64,000 nt of DNA from DASWJQ01 sp036397095. Lineage in GTDB: Bacteria > Chloroflexota > Anaerolineae > Anaerolineales > E44-bin32. Location of the stretch: assembly GCA_036397095.1 (NCBI GenBank), contig DASWJQ010000195.1, positions 1 through 64,000 of the forward strand. The letters are read 5' to 3'. The position numbers were made by a program, and so were the translations under genes. How positions within the stretch are numbered: position 1 is the stretch's first letter; the number at the start of each line of letters is the position of its first letter. Shown here one piece after another: positions 24,226 through 32,838 of this stretch. The notes beneath the pieces were generated by a model that was not told the origin of the DNA, made no database searches, and saw only the letters and a list, made by a program, of their open reading frames with translations.

Positions 24226-25380
24226 CTAGAGGGATAGCGGCATGAGCTGGGCGCCGGCGGGAATCTCGCCGTGCTCCAGGTAGCGCCAGAAGGCGATCAA
24301 CAGCTTGCGTGCCAGCGCCACGATGGCCACGCGGCGCAGCCGGCTGCCACCCTGACCAAAGCGTTCCGCATACCACTGGCTCAGCTCACTGTCCGGCCGG
24401 TAGCGCAGCCAGGCCCAGGCGATCTGGATCAGCAGCGCCCGCACGTAGACGTTGCCGGCCTTGCTCATCCCCAGTTCGTGGACCATGTCCCCCCTCTGGT
24501 AGGGGGTTGGGGTGACGCCAGCCAGGGCTCCGACCTCGCGAGCGTTGTTGAACTTGCGCCAGCTGAAGAACTCCATCACGAACGTCCAGCCGCTGTTGAC
24601 GCCGACCGACTTCAGCCGCATCAGATCCCGCGCCATCTGGACCCAAGGGTCTTCTGACTGGCGCAGGATAGCCAGGCGCTCGGCTTCAATCTCTTCGATC
24701 TGGCCTTCAACGGACAGCTTGCGTTGGTACTCCCGCTTGAGCCTGGCCTGCAGAAATGGCGGCAGCGGCTCGCCTCGCCAGGTACGGGCCCCTCCCATTT
24801 CTTTGAGGAAGTTCTTGCCGACCGCAAGCCGCACGCCCTGTGCAGCCAGCAGGCCTTTGATCCGGTTGATGTGTGCTGTTCGCCCCTTTCGCAAGGTGGC
24901 CAGCTCACGGTGCAGCTGGCGCCGGTCTTCATCGTCCTCCCCAGGGACATGAACCACACTCCATACCTTTCGTTCTCCTGCGTGATGCCGCAGCAGCAGC
25001 TTCATCAGTTTGGCCAGGTCCATTTGATCGGTTTTGCGTCGCCGGTGACGCCGCGGCACTTCGATGCTGGAGGAATCCACCACCAGGTTCTCTATTCCCC
25101 TGGAGGCCAGATGGCGGTGCAGCCAGAATCCATCGCGTCCCGCTTCGTAACAGCTGAAAACCGGCGCCTCTGCCGCAATCTTGAACCGCTGCTTTGCCAG
25201 CCGGATCTCCCGCTCCAAAGCGCTCAAATCCCGGGCTGAGATGACCCGCTGTCTTGGCGATTGCCCGATCCCGGTCGAGAACACGAGCTTCCAGTGAGCT
25301 TCGCTCAATTCGAAGGCGAGAAAAAAGGGCCCGATCCGGTGTAGACTGTACGTGGGTCGCTGCCGTATGCATGGCTCCAC
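24226..25380 (-). CDS. IS110-family transposase
   Basis: A 384-residue DEDD-type recombinase. The N-terminal RuvC-like half includes ENLVVDSSSIEVPRRHRRRKTDQMDLAKLM; the C-terminal transposase_20 half includes LKSVGVNSGWTF, ALAGVTPTPYQRGD and the Ser region GMSKAGNVYVRALLIQIAW. These are typical IS110/IS1111 features. GTG 25380 is the first start in frame, adjoining AAAGGAG. It looks intact. IS110 elements have no terminal inverted repeats and no DDE residues, so element ends were not set. Confidence 0.88.
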   Translation of the reverse strand: MEPCIRQRPTYSLHRIGPFFLAFELSEAHWKLVFSTGIGQSPRQRVISARDLSALEREIRLAKQRFKIAAEAPVFSCYEAGRDGFWLHRHLASRGIENLVVDSSSIEVPRRHRRRKTDQMDLAKLMKLLLRHHAGERKVWSVVHVPGEDDEDRRQLHRELATLRKGRTAHINRIKGLLAAQGVRLAVGKNFLKEMGGARTWRGEPLPPFLQARLKREYQRKLSVEGQIEEIEAERLAILRQSEDPWVQMARDLMRLKSVGVNSGWTFVMEFFSWRKFNNAREVGALAGVTPTPYQRGDMVHELGMSKAGNVYVRALLIQIAWAWLRYRPDSELSQWYAERFGQGGSRLRRVAIVALARKLLIAFWRYLEHGEIPAGAQLMPLSL

Positions 25381-25763
25381 TCCTTTGCTAAAAGGGTTTC
25401 CTGGAGCTTATACGCAGCGGCCCCTCCTTTCCAGCCCCAGCCCTGCATAGTATCTACGGAGTCTTGTGGTGATCGCCTGTCGGATCCGGGGGCTCCTTGT
25501 CAGTGACGGTCCGTGGTAGGGGCGCATCGCGCTTCGCCCCTACGTGTTGAATGTGTGTTCGGCCACGACTCACAATGACACAGGTGCAGCTGACCTCCGA
25601 GGTCGATATGAGGCTCCGCCGCCCCGACGGCTGATCGGTAGACCTCCGAGGTCCATACATTGGTGGATCTCCTTGCCGTCGCCCGGCGAGAGGCCTAGAA
25701 TGACGGCTATCATTGTTGCGGCGGTGCCCGGCTCTCAGTCCGGGACGGAGAAGGAGACCTCAG
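25381..25763. other. Gap upstream of the IS110 transposase
   Basis: No gene is supported. If this element follows the IS110 group pattern, its structured bridge RNA would lie in the stretch just upstream of the transposase (about 25381-25510), but I could not define it. Also present are a hairpin GTAGGGGCG-N10-CGCCCCTAC (25516-25543) and two GACCTCCGAGGTC palindromes (25592-25604, 25641-25653). Confidence 0.4.
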
Positions 25764-26270
25764 GTGAGACGATCACTATTTTTGACGTTGGCGGCGTTGG
25801 TCTTGGCCTCGCTGGCCTGTAGCACGCTGTTCGGCGGTTCGGAAGGAGAGGCGCCTGCCTCGGACGGGGATGACGGCTCTTCGGCTGCCACGCCGACGCC
25901 GGAGGACTCAGGCGACTTGGAACTGGACGACCTGGAAGGAATGATCCTGGAAGGGCTCGATGAAGGCCTGGGAACGGGCGCCTTTCCGGCCGAGTTCCCC
26001 CTTCCAGAGAGTATGACCATCAGCTCGGACTACGAGCTGGATAACACAGTCAACGCCATCCTTGAATACCAAGGAACCTGGGAAGAGGCAGTCGCTGCTT
26101 TCGAAGAAAGCCTGCCGGCCGGTGGCTGGACTATCGATTCCCAGGACAACCTGACCACTCCGGTCGGGGAACAGGTGACTCTCAATATCAGCAGCGCCGA
26201 TTCGTCCGGCTATGTCACCATCCTGGCCAGCGAGGTCGGCATCGGCATCCAGATTACCCTGGAGCAATAG
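25764..26270 (+). CDS. Putative lipoprotein
   Basis: A 168-residue protein with a lipoprotein signal (RRSLFLTLAALVLASLAC, Cys about 19), an acidic Ser/Asp/Thr-rich linker to about residue 75, and a C-terminal alpha/beta domain (FPLPESMTISSDYELDNTVNAIL, AVAAFEESLPAGGWTI). The tail domain resembles the one ending the lipoprotein at 29181 (SLEALSAHFRQQLPQAGWQT). Function unknown. GTG 25764 follows AAGGAGACCTCAG. Confidence 0.75.
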   Translation: MRRSLFLTLAALVLASLACSTLFGGSEGEAPASDGDDGSSAATPTPEDSGDLELDDLEGMILEGLDEGLGTGAFPAEFPLPESMTISSDYELDNTVNAILEYQGTWEEAVAAFEESLPAGGWTIDSQDNLTTPVGEQVTLNISSADSSGYVTILASEVGIGIQITLEQ

Positions 26271-26296
26271 CCGCAACGACAACGCCCAGCAACACA

Positions 26297-26331
26297 AACC
26301 CGGCATCCACACGGATGCCGGGTTGCGTTTT
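26297..26331. terminator. Intrinsic terminator between converging genes
   Basis: AACCCGGCATCC (26297-26308), loop ACAC, GGATGCCGGGTT (26313-26324), then GCGTTTTT. A perfect 12-bp stem that ends the lipoprotein transcript and may also serve the citrate synthase gene on the other strand. Confidence 0.9.
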
Positions 26332-26348
26332 TCCCTGGAGTTGAACCG

Positions 26349-27635
26349 TCAGCGCTTCTTGATCGGCGTGTAATCCCGCTCGTCGGCGCCGAGGTATACC
26401 TGGCGCGGCCGGGCAATCTTTTGCTCCGGGTCCTCCAGCATCTCCTGCCACTGCGCCAACCAGCCGGCGGTCCGGCCAATGGCGAACATCACCGGGAACA
26501 TCTCTGTGGGAATGCCCAGCGCCTGGTAGATGATCCCCGAGTAGAAGTCGACATTGGGATACAGCTTGCGCGAGACGAAGTAGTCGTCTTCGAGGGCTGT
26601 CTTTTCCAACGCCACGGCGATGTCCAGCAGCGGGCTGCGGCCGGTAACCTCGAAGACTTCGTCGGCCGCCTGTTTGATGATGGCGGCCCGCGGGTCGTAA
26701 TTCTTGTAGACGCGATGGCCGAAGCCCATCAGGCGGAACTCGCCTTTCTTGACCTTCTCTACATACTCGGGGACCCGCTTGGCGTCGCCAATCTCATTGA
26801 GCATGCGCAGGACGGCAGCGTTGGCGCCACCGTGAAGGGGTCCGCTTAAGGCGGCAGCGGCCCCGGCCAGCGAACTGTAGGGGTCGGCCTGGCTGGAGCC
26901 GATGGCCCGCATGGTGCTGGTCGAGCAGTTTTGCTCGTGGTCGGCGTGCAGCACGAACAGCAGATCAAGCGCTCGTTCGATTACCGGATCGGGCTGGTAC
27001 TTGGCCTCCGACATCTTGTACATCATGCTCAGGAAGTTGCCGGCGTAGCTCAGGTCGTTGTCGGGGTAGACGAAAGGCAGACCCCGGCTGTGGCGATAGG
27101 AAAAGGCGGCGATCGTCGGCACCTTGGCGATCAAGCGCACAATCTGGCGCCGGCGGGCCTCTGGATCGAGTACGTCATACGCCTCGGCGTAAAAAGTCGA
27201 CAAGGCTGCCACCGAGCTGACGAACTGGCCCATCGGATTGGCGTCGTAGCGGAACGACTCCATCAGCACCCGTAAGTTTTCGTGCAAGAAGGTGTGGTGC
27301 GTGATTTCATCAATCCAATCATCAAGCTGCTGCTGGTTGGGCAGCTCGCCCCACATGATCAGGTAGGCAACCTCAAGGAAGGAGCTGTTCTCGGCCAACT
27401 GCTGGATCGGGTAGCCGCGATAGCGCAGAATGCCCAGATCTCCGTCGATAAACGTGATCGTGCTGCGAGTCGAGGCCGTGTTCTTGTAGGCCGGGTCGTA
27501 TGACATCATGCCAAAGTCTTCGTCCTTCAACTTGATCTGACGCAAACTCATGGCCGGTATGGTGTCGTGCTCGATCGGCACTTCGAAGGTTTTCCCGGTT
27601 CGGTTGTCGGTGATCGTGAGTGTGTCGCTCGGCAT
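26349..27635 (-). CDS. gltA: Citrate synthase
   Basis: A 428-residue type II citrate synthase condensing acetyl-CoA with oxaloacetate. Seen: GDLGILRYRGYPIQQL, active-site His in LHADHEQN and LHGGANAAV, MGFGHRVYKNYDPRA and the catalytic Asp in PNVDFYSG. The ATG at 27635 has AGGAGAG 5 nt before it and gives a standard length; upstream in-frame Met codons at 27821-27662 lack ribosome sites. It is a single gene with terminators on both sides. Confidence 0.95.
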   Translation of the reverse strand: MPSDTLTITDNRTGKTFEVPIEHDTIPAMSLRQIKLKDEDFGMMSYDPAYKNTASTRSTITFIDGDLGILRYRGYPIQQLAENSSFLEVAYLIMWGELPNQQQLDDWIDEITHHTFLHENLRVLMESFRYDANPMGQFVSSVAALSTFYAEAYDVLDPEARRRQIVRLIAKVPTIAAFSYRHSRGLPFVYPDNDLSYAGNFLSMMYKMSEAKYQPDPVIERALDLLFVLHADHEQNCSTSTMRAIGSSQADPYSSLAGAAAALSGPLHGGANAAVLRMLNEIGDAKRVPEYVEKVKKGEFRLMGFGHRVYKNYDPRAAIIKQAADEVFEVTGRSPLLDIAVALEKTALEDDYFVSRKLYPNVDFYSGIIYQALGIPTEMFPVMFAIGRTAGWLAQWQEMLEDPEQKIARPRQVYLGADERDYTPIKKR

Positions 27636-27924
27636 GGGGCTCTCCTGGCGGGTGTCGGGCATGGTCAGGCTTTGGCTGCTCATACTAGGCTCCTGGGGCC
27701 TGGCTGCAGAGACCGCCGAGCAGACCCAAACGCCCGGCGCAACCGGAGTGGTCTGCAACGTGCAAATCTGTGCATGTATATATTGAAGCACAGCATAGGC
27801 GGAATCAAGGGCCAGAACCAAGCGCTAAGCATCCCGTGCCCATGGTGACATCCGTCCCAAGTATCAGAAAGAAATGGGTCCCGCAGGCTCGTTTCGTGTC
27901 TGCGGAGTGCCCACTTGCCAAAAG

Positions 27925-27950
27925 AAAGGCCGCCCCGGAGGGCGGCCTTT
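27925..27950. terminator. Bidirectional terminator-type hairpin
   Basis: AAAGGCCGCC (27925-27934), loop CCGGAG, GGCGGCCTTT (27941-27950). It lies after the stop of the minus-strand secreted protein at 27974 and upstream of citrate synthase. Confidence 0.8.
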
Positions 27951-27973
27951 GGGAAAGCTAGTCTTCTTGTATG

Positions 27974-28978
27974 TTAGTCGCCTTGCGGGCCGCCGGGCTG
28001 GCCGGCCCACGGGGGCTTGCCGCGGCCGTTGCCATTGTTTGACGGCCCGGCCGGCTCACCGGTCTCGGCGCCGCCGCAGGTCCCGTAGGGGTCGCCATGC
28101 TTGGACCAGTAACCGCAGGCGTTGGGCGGTGGTCCGGGATCCTTGCCATTCAGCAACTGGCGAATGTGGCCCACGCCGAGCAAAGCGGGTTTGCCAAACT
28201 CCTGGAACAGCTGCCCCAGGCCCGTCCCGCCTTGGAAGGCGGCCACTAGGCTCTCCAAGCTAACCGCACACGGGTCGGCTGCTCCTTCTTCCAGTCCTTC
28301 AGGAGCACCTGCCAGGCAAGCCTCGGCGGCGGCGTCGGCCATAGCCATCAGCTTGACGATCACGCCAAACCCCATTCCGTCCTCGTGGAGCGCGGCGATT
28401 TGATCGCCGGCATCAACCACGAACACGGCGTCATCACCCAGCCGGAGCATCCACTCGACGTTGAGCCCGGCCAGCGCCTCCATCCAGGCGGCAGCCTGCG
28501 CCGCGTCCTCGACCAGGATCACCACGCTGGTTTCCGTGCCCTCGGCGTTGCTGTACACAATCTCGACTTCATACTGACCCTCACCGACCTCCGTGACGCC
28601 CACCACTCGGCCGCTGACGGTGTCGTCGCCAGCCTCGGCCAGGCTGCAAGCCTCGCCCTCAGGACAGACAAGGCTGACTTGCAGCGCTGCCAGGGCCTCG
28701 GCCAGTGATTCGGCACTCATGTCATTGAAGTAGGTGCCAAGCAGCGAAGTGATCGGGTGGTCGTAGCCAGCGCTCAATTGGACGGTGCACATTGTGCCGT
28801 CCGACAATTCGACGGTGATCGTCTGGCTGGCCTCATCCACTGCGACTACCGTACCGGCGACATTGTCGCCGCTGCAGGCCGCCGGCGGCTCGCCCTCTTG
28901 GGCAATAGCGCCGGAGAAGGCCGCCAGGCTGAACACGGCCACGGTGAGCAGAGTCAGTCCGGTTTTCCTGAGTTTCAT
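27974..28978 (-). CDS. Secreted protein of unknown function
   Basis: A 334-residue exported protein. The signal peptide (KLRKTGLTLLTVAVFSLAAFSGAIA) is cleaved near residue 26. Two small beta-rich modules follow, VAGTVVAVDEASQTITVEL (about 41-60) and VSGRVVGVTEVGEGQYEVEI (about 120-140), like DUF5666-type repeats, then a helical middle rich in Ala and a Gly/Pro/Asn-rich tail (PPNACGYWSKHGDPYGTCGG). Six or more Cys suggest disulfides. GGAGGGAAACG precedes the ATG. Confidence 0.75.
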   Translation of the reverse strand: MKLRKTGLTLLTVAVFSLAAFSGAIAQEGEPPAACSGDNVAGTVVAVDEASQTITVELSDGTMCTVQLSAGYDHPITSLLGTYFNDMSAESLAEALAALQVSLVCPEGEACSLAEAGDDTVSGRVVGVTEVGEGQYEVEIVYSNAEGTETSVVILVEDAAQAAAWMEALAGLNVEWMLRLGDDAVFVVDAGDQIAALHEDGMGFGVIVKLMAMADAAAEACLAGAPEGLEEGAADPCAVSLESLVAAFQGGTGLGQLFQEFGKPALLGVGHIRQLLNGKDPGPPPNACGYWSKHGDPYGTCGGAETGEPAGPSNNGNGRGKPPWAGQPGGPQGD

Positions 28979-29180
28979 CGTTTCCCTCCGTTTGTACCAA
29001 GCGTGATTTCACGCCCGGAAGCAATCAGTAACCTACGGCTCTTTGCTGTGAGCCGGCAGGTAGATATTCGAAATTGGGGGGAGTTTGTTACAGTCCGGAG
29101 GCTGGGAGGTTGGTCCTAGCGCCCTATGCCGGGCCGCCAAACGCGGGTATGTTGGTAACAATGTGTGCGGGAGAGGCTGT

Positions 29181-30110
29181 GTGAAGCGGGCCCTTTGGAT
29201 CCTGCTGGTTGCACTGGTGCTGGCGGCCTGCACGCTGCCGGCAGTTGGCGGCGGAACACCAACGCTGGCGCCGCCGCTGGCATACCGCGGGTTGGACAGC
29301 AGCATTCTGGGGTCTCATCAGGCTGAGTTCCGGCTGCAGTTCGATGGAGACCAAAGCTGGTTCTATCGTGTGACGACCCGTGTCTCCGACCAACTGCTCG
29401 AGCGCAGCCTGCACATCGAAGGCGTCGAAGGCGCCCGCAACCCGGGCGACGTGCGCCTGGTCAGTGATGGGCAGGTCAGCCGAATGATCGGGCCGGGCAC
29501 CAACGAGGGCTGTCTGCAGTATCCAAGTGACCTGGATGTGAGCGTCAAGTTCCTGGCGCCGGATGACGTCCTGCCGGTTGACGATTTTCGTGAGCCGCTG
29601 GTCAGCCTCGGCCAGGAGCAGGTTGCCGGCTGGAACACGATCCACTTCGTCATGATCCAGGCGGAATTGGACGGTTGGCAGGACGTAACCGTAAGCTTGT
29701 GGCACCAACCGGACTTCGAGGCCGTGCTGCGCTACGACCTGGCAGCCGAGGGCTGGGATCCCTTCTTCGAAGCCGGTTACGGCAGGCTGACGGGCAGCTA
29801 TCAGGTGATCGAGCTCGGCCCGCAAGCGATCGAGCCGATCACGGGCTGCGAGCCCGATCTCCCCTTGCCCGCCGACCGGCAGCGGCTGGTGATCCTGCCC
29901 GGCGTTGTCGCCTTCGAATCTGGGATGAGTCTGGAGGCGCTTTCCGCCCACTTCCGCCAGCAACTGCCGCAGGCGGGCTGGCAGACGTTGGTCGAAGAAG
30001 ACCGGTCCAGCGGGGCCGTGGTGCTCAGCTATTGGCGCGAGGGGGAATCGCTCGATGTGACTATCCGCGATATGGGTGATTTCCGCCGCGTCGAGTTGTT
30101 ACGTGAGTGA
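29181..30110 (+). CDS. Putative lipoprotein
   Basis: A 309-residue protein with a lipobox signal (KRALWILLVALVLAAC, Cys about 17). The body (about 40-210) has an LppX/LolA-like run of beta strands (AEFRLQFDGDQSWFYRVTTRV, WHQPDFEAVLRYDLAAEG), and residues 250-309 repeat the type of domain seen in the lipoprotein at 25764. Function unknown; possibly lipid or ligand binding at the cell surface. GTG 29181 is preceded by GGGAGAGGCT. Confidence 0.75.
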   Translation: MKRALWILLVALVLAACTLPAVGGGTPTLAPPLAYRGLDSSILGSHQAEFRLQFDGDQSWFYRVTTRVSDQLLERSLHIEGVEGARNPGDVRLVSDGQVSRMIGPGTNEGCLQYPSDLDVSVKFLAPDDVLPVDDFREPLVSLGQEQVAGWNTIHFVMIQAELDGWQDVTVSLWHQPDFEAVLRYDLAAEGWDPFFEAGYGRLTGSYQVIELGPQAIEPITGCEPDLPLPADRQRLVILPGVVAFESGMSLEALSAHFRQQLPQAGWQTLVEEDRSSGAVVLSYWREGESLDVTIRDMGDFRRVELLRE

Positions 30111-30232
30111 ACCACCAAGACGCGAAGGACACGAAGTGAGAAAAAGCGGGGTCACAAAGGGGGAGTTCCATGATAGAAACCAATCTTTGTGTACCCCTTA
30201 CCCCTTTGTGTCCTTAGAGACTTCGTGGTTAG
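30111..30232. repeat. Inverted-repeat element copy 2
   Basis: It starts ACCACCAAGACGCGAAGG and ends CTTAGAGACTTCGTGGTTAG, with inner motifs CACAAAGGGG and CCCCTTTGTG also paired. It lies between the lipoprotein stop and lipA. Confidence 0.85.
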
Positions 30233-30294
30233 GGGTTCAAACCGTGGCGAGGCTGGCTGATAGAATGAAGCTGATTGTGGCTGATTGATCTAAG

Positions 30295-31236
30295 GTGAGT
30301 AGCGTGGCTTCGAACCTGATCTCGGAAAGCGACATTCAGATCGCACCCGACCGACCGCAGCGCCGGCCTGCGTGGATAAAGGTGCGGGCACCGGCCGGCG
30401 AGACCTACGAATGGCTGCGCGACATGATGCGGTCCAAGGCCTTGCATACCGTTTGCGAGGAGGCCCGCTGCCCCAACATCGGCGAGTGCTGGGGCGCCGG
30501 CACCGCCACCTTCCTGCTGATGGGCGACACCTGCACTCGGTCGTGCGGTTTCTGCGACATTAAGACCGGCCGGCCCGGTGCACTCGACTGGCTCGAACCG
30601 GAGCGCGTTGCCCGCTCGGTCCAGGCGATGGACCTGCGTCACGCTGTCATTACCAGTGTGAACCGCGACGAGCGGGCGGACGGCGGCGCGCCGATCTTTG
30701 CCATGGTAATACGGCGCATACGCCAGCTGCAGCCGGGCTGCTCGATTGAAGTGCTCATCCCCGATTTCAAGGGGTCGATCGAAGCACTGCGCATTGTGAT
30801 GAAGGCCCGTCCCGAAATCCTCAATCACAATGTTGAGACGGTGCGCCGGCTGTTCCGCAAAGTGCAGCCGCAAGACCGCTACCAATGGGCTGAAGCCACG
30901 CTGCGCAATGCCAAGGAACTGGATCCGGACGTCCTGACCAAGTCGGGCATCATGGTTGGGCTGGGGGAGACCTTCGACGAGGTTCAGGAAACCATGCGCG
31001 ACCTGCGCTCGTGGGGGGTCGACATCTTGACGATCGGTCAATATCTGCAGCCGTCAAAGAAGCATCTGCCAATCGAGCGCTACTACACGCCGGAAGAATT
31101 CGATGCGTTGCGCACCTTTGGCCTGCAAATCGGCTTCCGATGGGTGGAAAGCGGGCCCCTGGTCCGCTCGTCGTACCATGCGGAGAAACAAGTCCGGGCG
31201 TTGAGCCGGGTGCATAAGGAGCTATACGGGGGATAA
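30295..31236 (+). CDS. lipA: Lipoyl synthase
   Basis: A 313-residue radical-SAM enzyme inserting two sulfurs into octanoyl groups on lipoyl domains. The auxiliary cluster motif CEEARCPNIGEC is near residues 57-68, the radical-SAM CTRSCGFC near 79-86, and the C-terminal family serine lies in GPLVRSSYHAE. GTG 30295 is used; GTG 30304 is an alternative. No lipB is adjacent. Confidence 0.95.
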   Translation: MSSVASNLISESDIQIAPDRPQRRPAWIKVRAPAGETYEWLRDMMRSKALHTVCEEARCPNIGECWGAGTATFLLMGDTCTRSCGFCDIKTGRPGALDWLEPERVARSVQAMDLRHAVITSVNRDERADGGAPIFAMVIRRIRQLQPGCSIEVLIPDFKGSIEALRIVMKARPEILNHNVETVRRLFRKVQPQDRYQWAEATLRNAKELDPDVLTKSGIMVGLGETFDEVQETMRDLRSWGVDILTIGQYLQPSKKHLPIERYYTPEEFDALRTFGLQIGFRWVESGPLVRSSYHAEKQVRALSRVHKELYGG

Positions 31237-31296
31237 CCACCAAGGCACCAAGGTCACCAAGGGGCATTTGGGTTCACAAAGGGATGAATTCGCTGA
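31235..31296. repeat. Inverted-repeat element copy 3, left half
   Basis: AACCACCAAGGCACCAAGG to ATGAATTCGCTGA. The element is cut by the IS3-type insertion starting at 31297; its right half is at 32630-32672. Confidence 0.8.
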
Positions 31297-31401
31297 TGGT
31301 GCTGACCCCCAAAAGTTGGACCCAGGCACTTTGTGGATCTTAGTCAATCCGAACATGTTGTACGCTACGGGCATGGCTGGGCCACGAAGGAGGCACACGC
31401 C

Positions 31402-31686
31402 ATGGCCAAGAGCACAAAGCCCTACCCGCCGGACATCAAGTTGAAGGCAGTTCTTGATGCCTTGACCGGCGAAAAGACAATTGAGCAGATCGCCAAACAT
31501 TATCAGGTCCACCCCAACTCTGTTTTGCTCTGGAAGCGACAGCTCATCGAGCGAGGCGAGGATATTTTCCGCCAGGACAGCACAGCCCGGGAGTATGAAC
31601 GGCGCATCGCGGACCTGGAACGCTTGCTGGGAAAGAAGGAAGTAGAGATCGCGCTGCTAAAAAACTTCTTGAGCCAGGACGGATGA
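31402..31686 (+). CDS. IS3-family transposase OrfA
   Basis: A 94-residue protein with an HTH_Tnp_1 domain (YPPDIKLKAVLDALTGEKTIEQIAKHYQVH region, residues 8-37) and a C-terminal leucine-zipper helix (ADLERLLGKKEVEIALLKNFL). It binds element ends and cooperates with OrfB. ATG 31402 follows AAGGAGG at 31387-31393. It overlaps orfB by 4 nt. Confidence 0.9.
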   Translation: MAKSTKPYPPDIKLKAVLDALTGEKTIEQIAKHYQVHPNSVLLWKRQLIERGEDIFRQDSTAREYERRIADLERLLGKKEVEIALLKNFLSQDG

Positions 31687-32582
31687 CCACGGAGGTCAAG
31701 GTGCAGCTGGCATCTCAAGCCAGGGGCGACTTCGGCCTGCCGGCCGTTCTGGCTGCCTTGGGGCTGCCCCGCTCGACCTGGTACTACCATCAGCAAGATA
31801 AGGTCAGCTACACGGACAAGCATCGCGATCTACGGGAGCCGCTGGAGAGCATCGCCCGCAAGCATCCCGAATACGGCTACCGGCGCACGAAAGACGAACT
31901 GCAGGAACTCGTCGAGCGAACGGTCAATCACAAGGTGGTCCAGCGACTGCACCGAGCGTGGGACCTGCCCTTGATGCGGGGAACCCGTTCCCCGAAACCG
32001 AGCGGGATCCGGCATGTGATTGCCATTGCCGGTGATCGGGTGAACCTGGTAGCTGGCATGGGTCAGATCGGACCGCTTCAGGTGCTCTACACGGACTTCA
32101 CCGAGCTCCGCTATGCGAACGGGCGGCGAAAGGCCCAACTGATGCCCATCATCGATCATGCGACAAAGTTGGTCTTGGGCTGGGCCGTCGGGGAGCGTGC
32201 GGTGACCGAACTGGCGCTGCAAGCCTGGACTCGGGCGACGGAAACACTACAGGCATATGGTGTGTCGCCGGAAAGGCTCGTTGTCCATCATGACCGGGAT
32301 CCGGTGTTCACAGGTTATGGCTGGACCTCACAGCTCCTTCTGAAGGATCGGGTCCGCATCTCCTACGCGCTGCACGGAGCGCGGGACAATCCCGAGATGG
32401 AGGGTTTCAACAGTCGGTTCAAGAGCGAAAATCGCTCACTGCTGCTAGACGCCCGTTCGCTGGCGGAGCTGCAGGCGGTGGTTGCGGAAAGGATGGCGTA
32501 CCATAACAACGAACGAAGACACTCAGCGATTGGGAACAAAGCACCGGTAATCTATATCGCGACGCTGCAGCCATGGCCGTAG
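31683..32582 (+). CDS. IS3-family transposase OrfB (rve integrase core)
   Basis: A 299-residue DDE recombinase. An HTH_21-like segment (HPEYGYRRTKDEL) precedes the catalytic core with Asp in VLYTDFTEL, Asp in VVHHDRDPVFTG and Glu in NPEMEGFNSRFKSE. It appears full-length and intact. ATGA overlap with orfA suggests reinitiation, though a frameshifted OrfAB fusion is usual in this family. Confidence 0.92.
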   Translation: MTTEVKVQLASQARGDFGLPAVLAALGLPRSTWYYHQQDKVSYTDKHRDLREPLESIARKHPEYGYRRTKDELQELVERTVNHKVVQRLHRAWDLPLMRGTRSPKPSGIRHVIAIAGDRVNLVAGMGQIGPLQVLYTDFTELRYANGRRKAQLMPIIDHATKLVLGWAVGERAVTELALQAWTRATETLQAYGVSPERLVVHHDRDPVFTGYGWTSQLLLKDRVRISYALHGARDNPEMEGFNSRFKSENRSLLLDARSLAELQAVVAERMAYHNNERRHSAIGNKAPVIYIATLQPWP

Positions 32583-32629
32583 CACCACAAAGTCCACCAC
32601 AATAACTGTCCAAGAATTGGGGTGCACCA

Positions 32630-32672
32630 CCGATAGGATATCAACCCCTTTGTGCCCTTAGAGTCTTGGTGG
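32630..32672. repeat. Inverted-repeat element copy 3, right half
   Basis: CCGATAGGATATCAACCCC to CTTAGAGTCTTGGTGG, the complement of the left half at 31235-31296 across the IS. Confidence 0.8.
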
Positions 32673-32689
32673 CTCACACGCAGCGGGGC

Positions 32690-32812
32690 AACCACCAAGA
32701 TACGAAGGACACCAAGAGCTAGCAAGGTTCACAAAGACTGGTTTCGCTGAGGGGAAGTGTCCCTTTGTGACCCTAGGGTTCACCTTCGTGTCCTTTGAGA
32801 CTTCGTGGTTAG
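32690..32812. repeat. Inverted-repeat element copy 4
   Basis: AACCACCAAGATACGAAGG at the left, CCTTTGAGACTTCGTGGTTA at the right. It stands 27 bp before the gene at 32839. Confidence 0.85.
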
Positions 32813-32838
32813 CGCGCTTCACCGAGTAGGGCCTACGC

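Larger units (their letters stand above)
31297..32629 (+). mobile_element. IS3-family insertion sequence (about 1.33 kb)
   Basis: It contains overlapping orfA and orfB and has imperfect terminal inverted repeats: TGGTGCTGACCCCCAAAAG... on the left and the complement of ...TTGGGGTGCACCA on the right (TGGTGC, ACCCC and TTGGAC shared). It lies within a dispersed repeat, whose halves flank it. No clean target duplication is visible (CTGA versus CCGA at best). Confidence 0.85.

Noticed and set aside
31291..32635. Target-site duplication of the IS3-type element
   Set aside because: Flanks CTGA and CCGA differ by one base and exact ends are uncertain.
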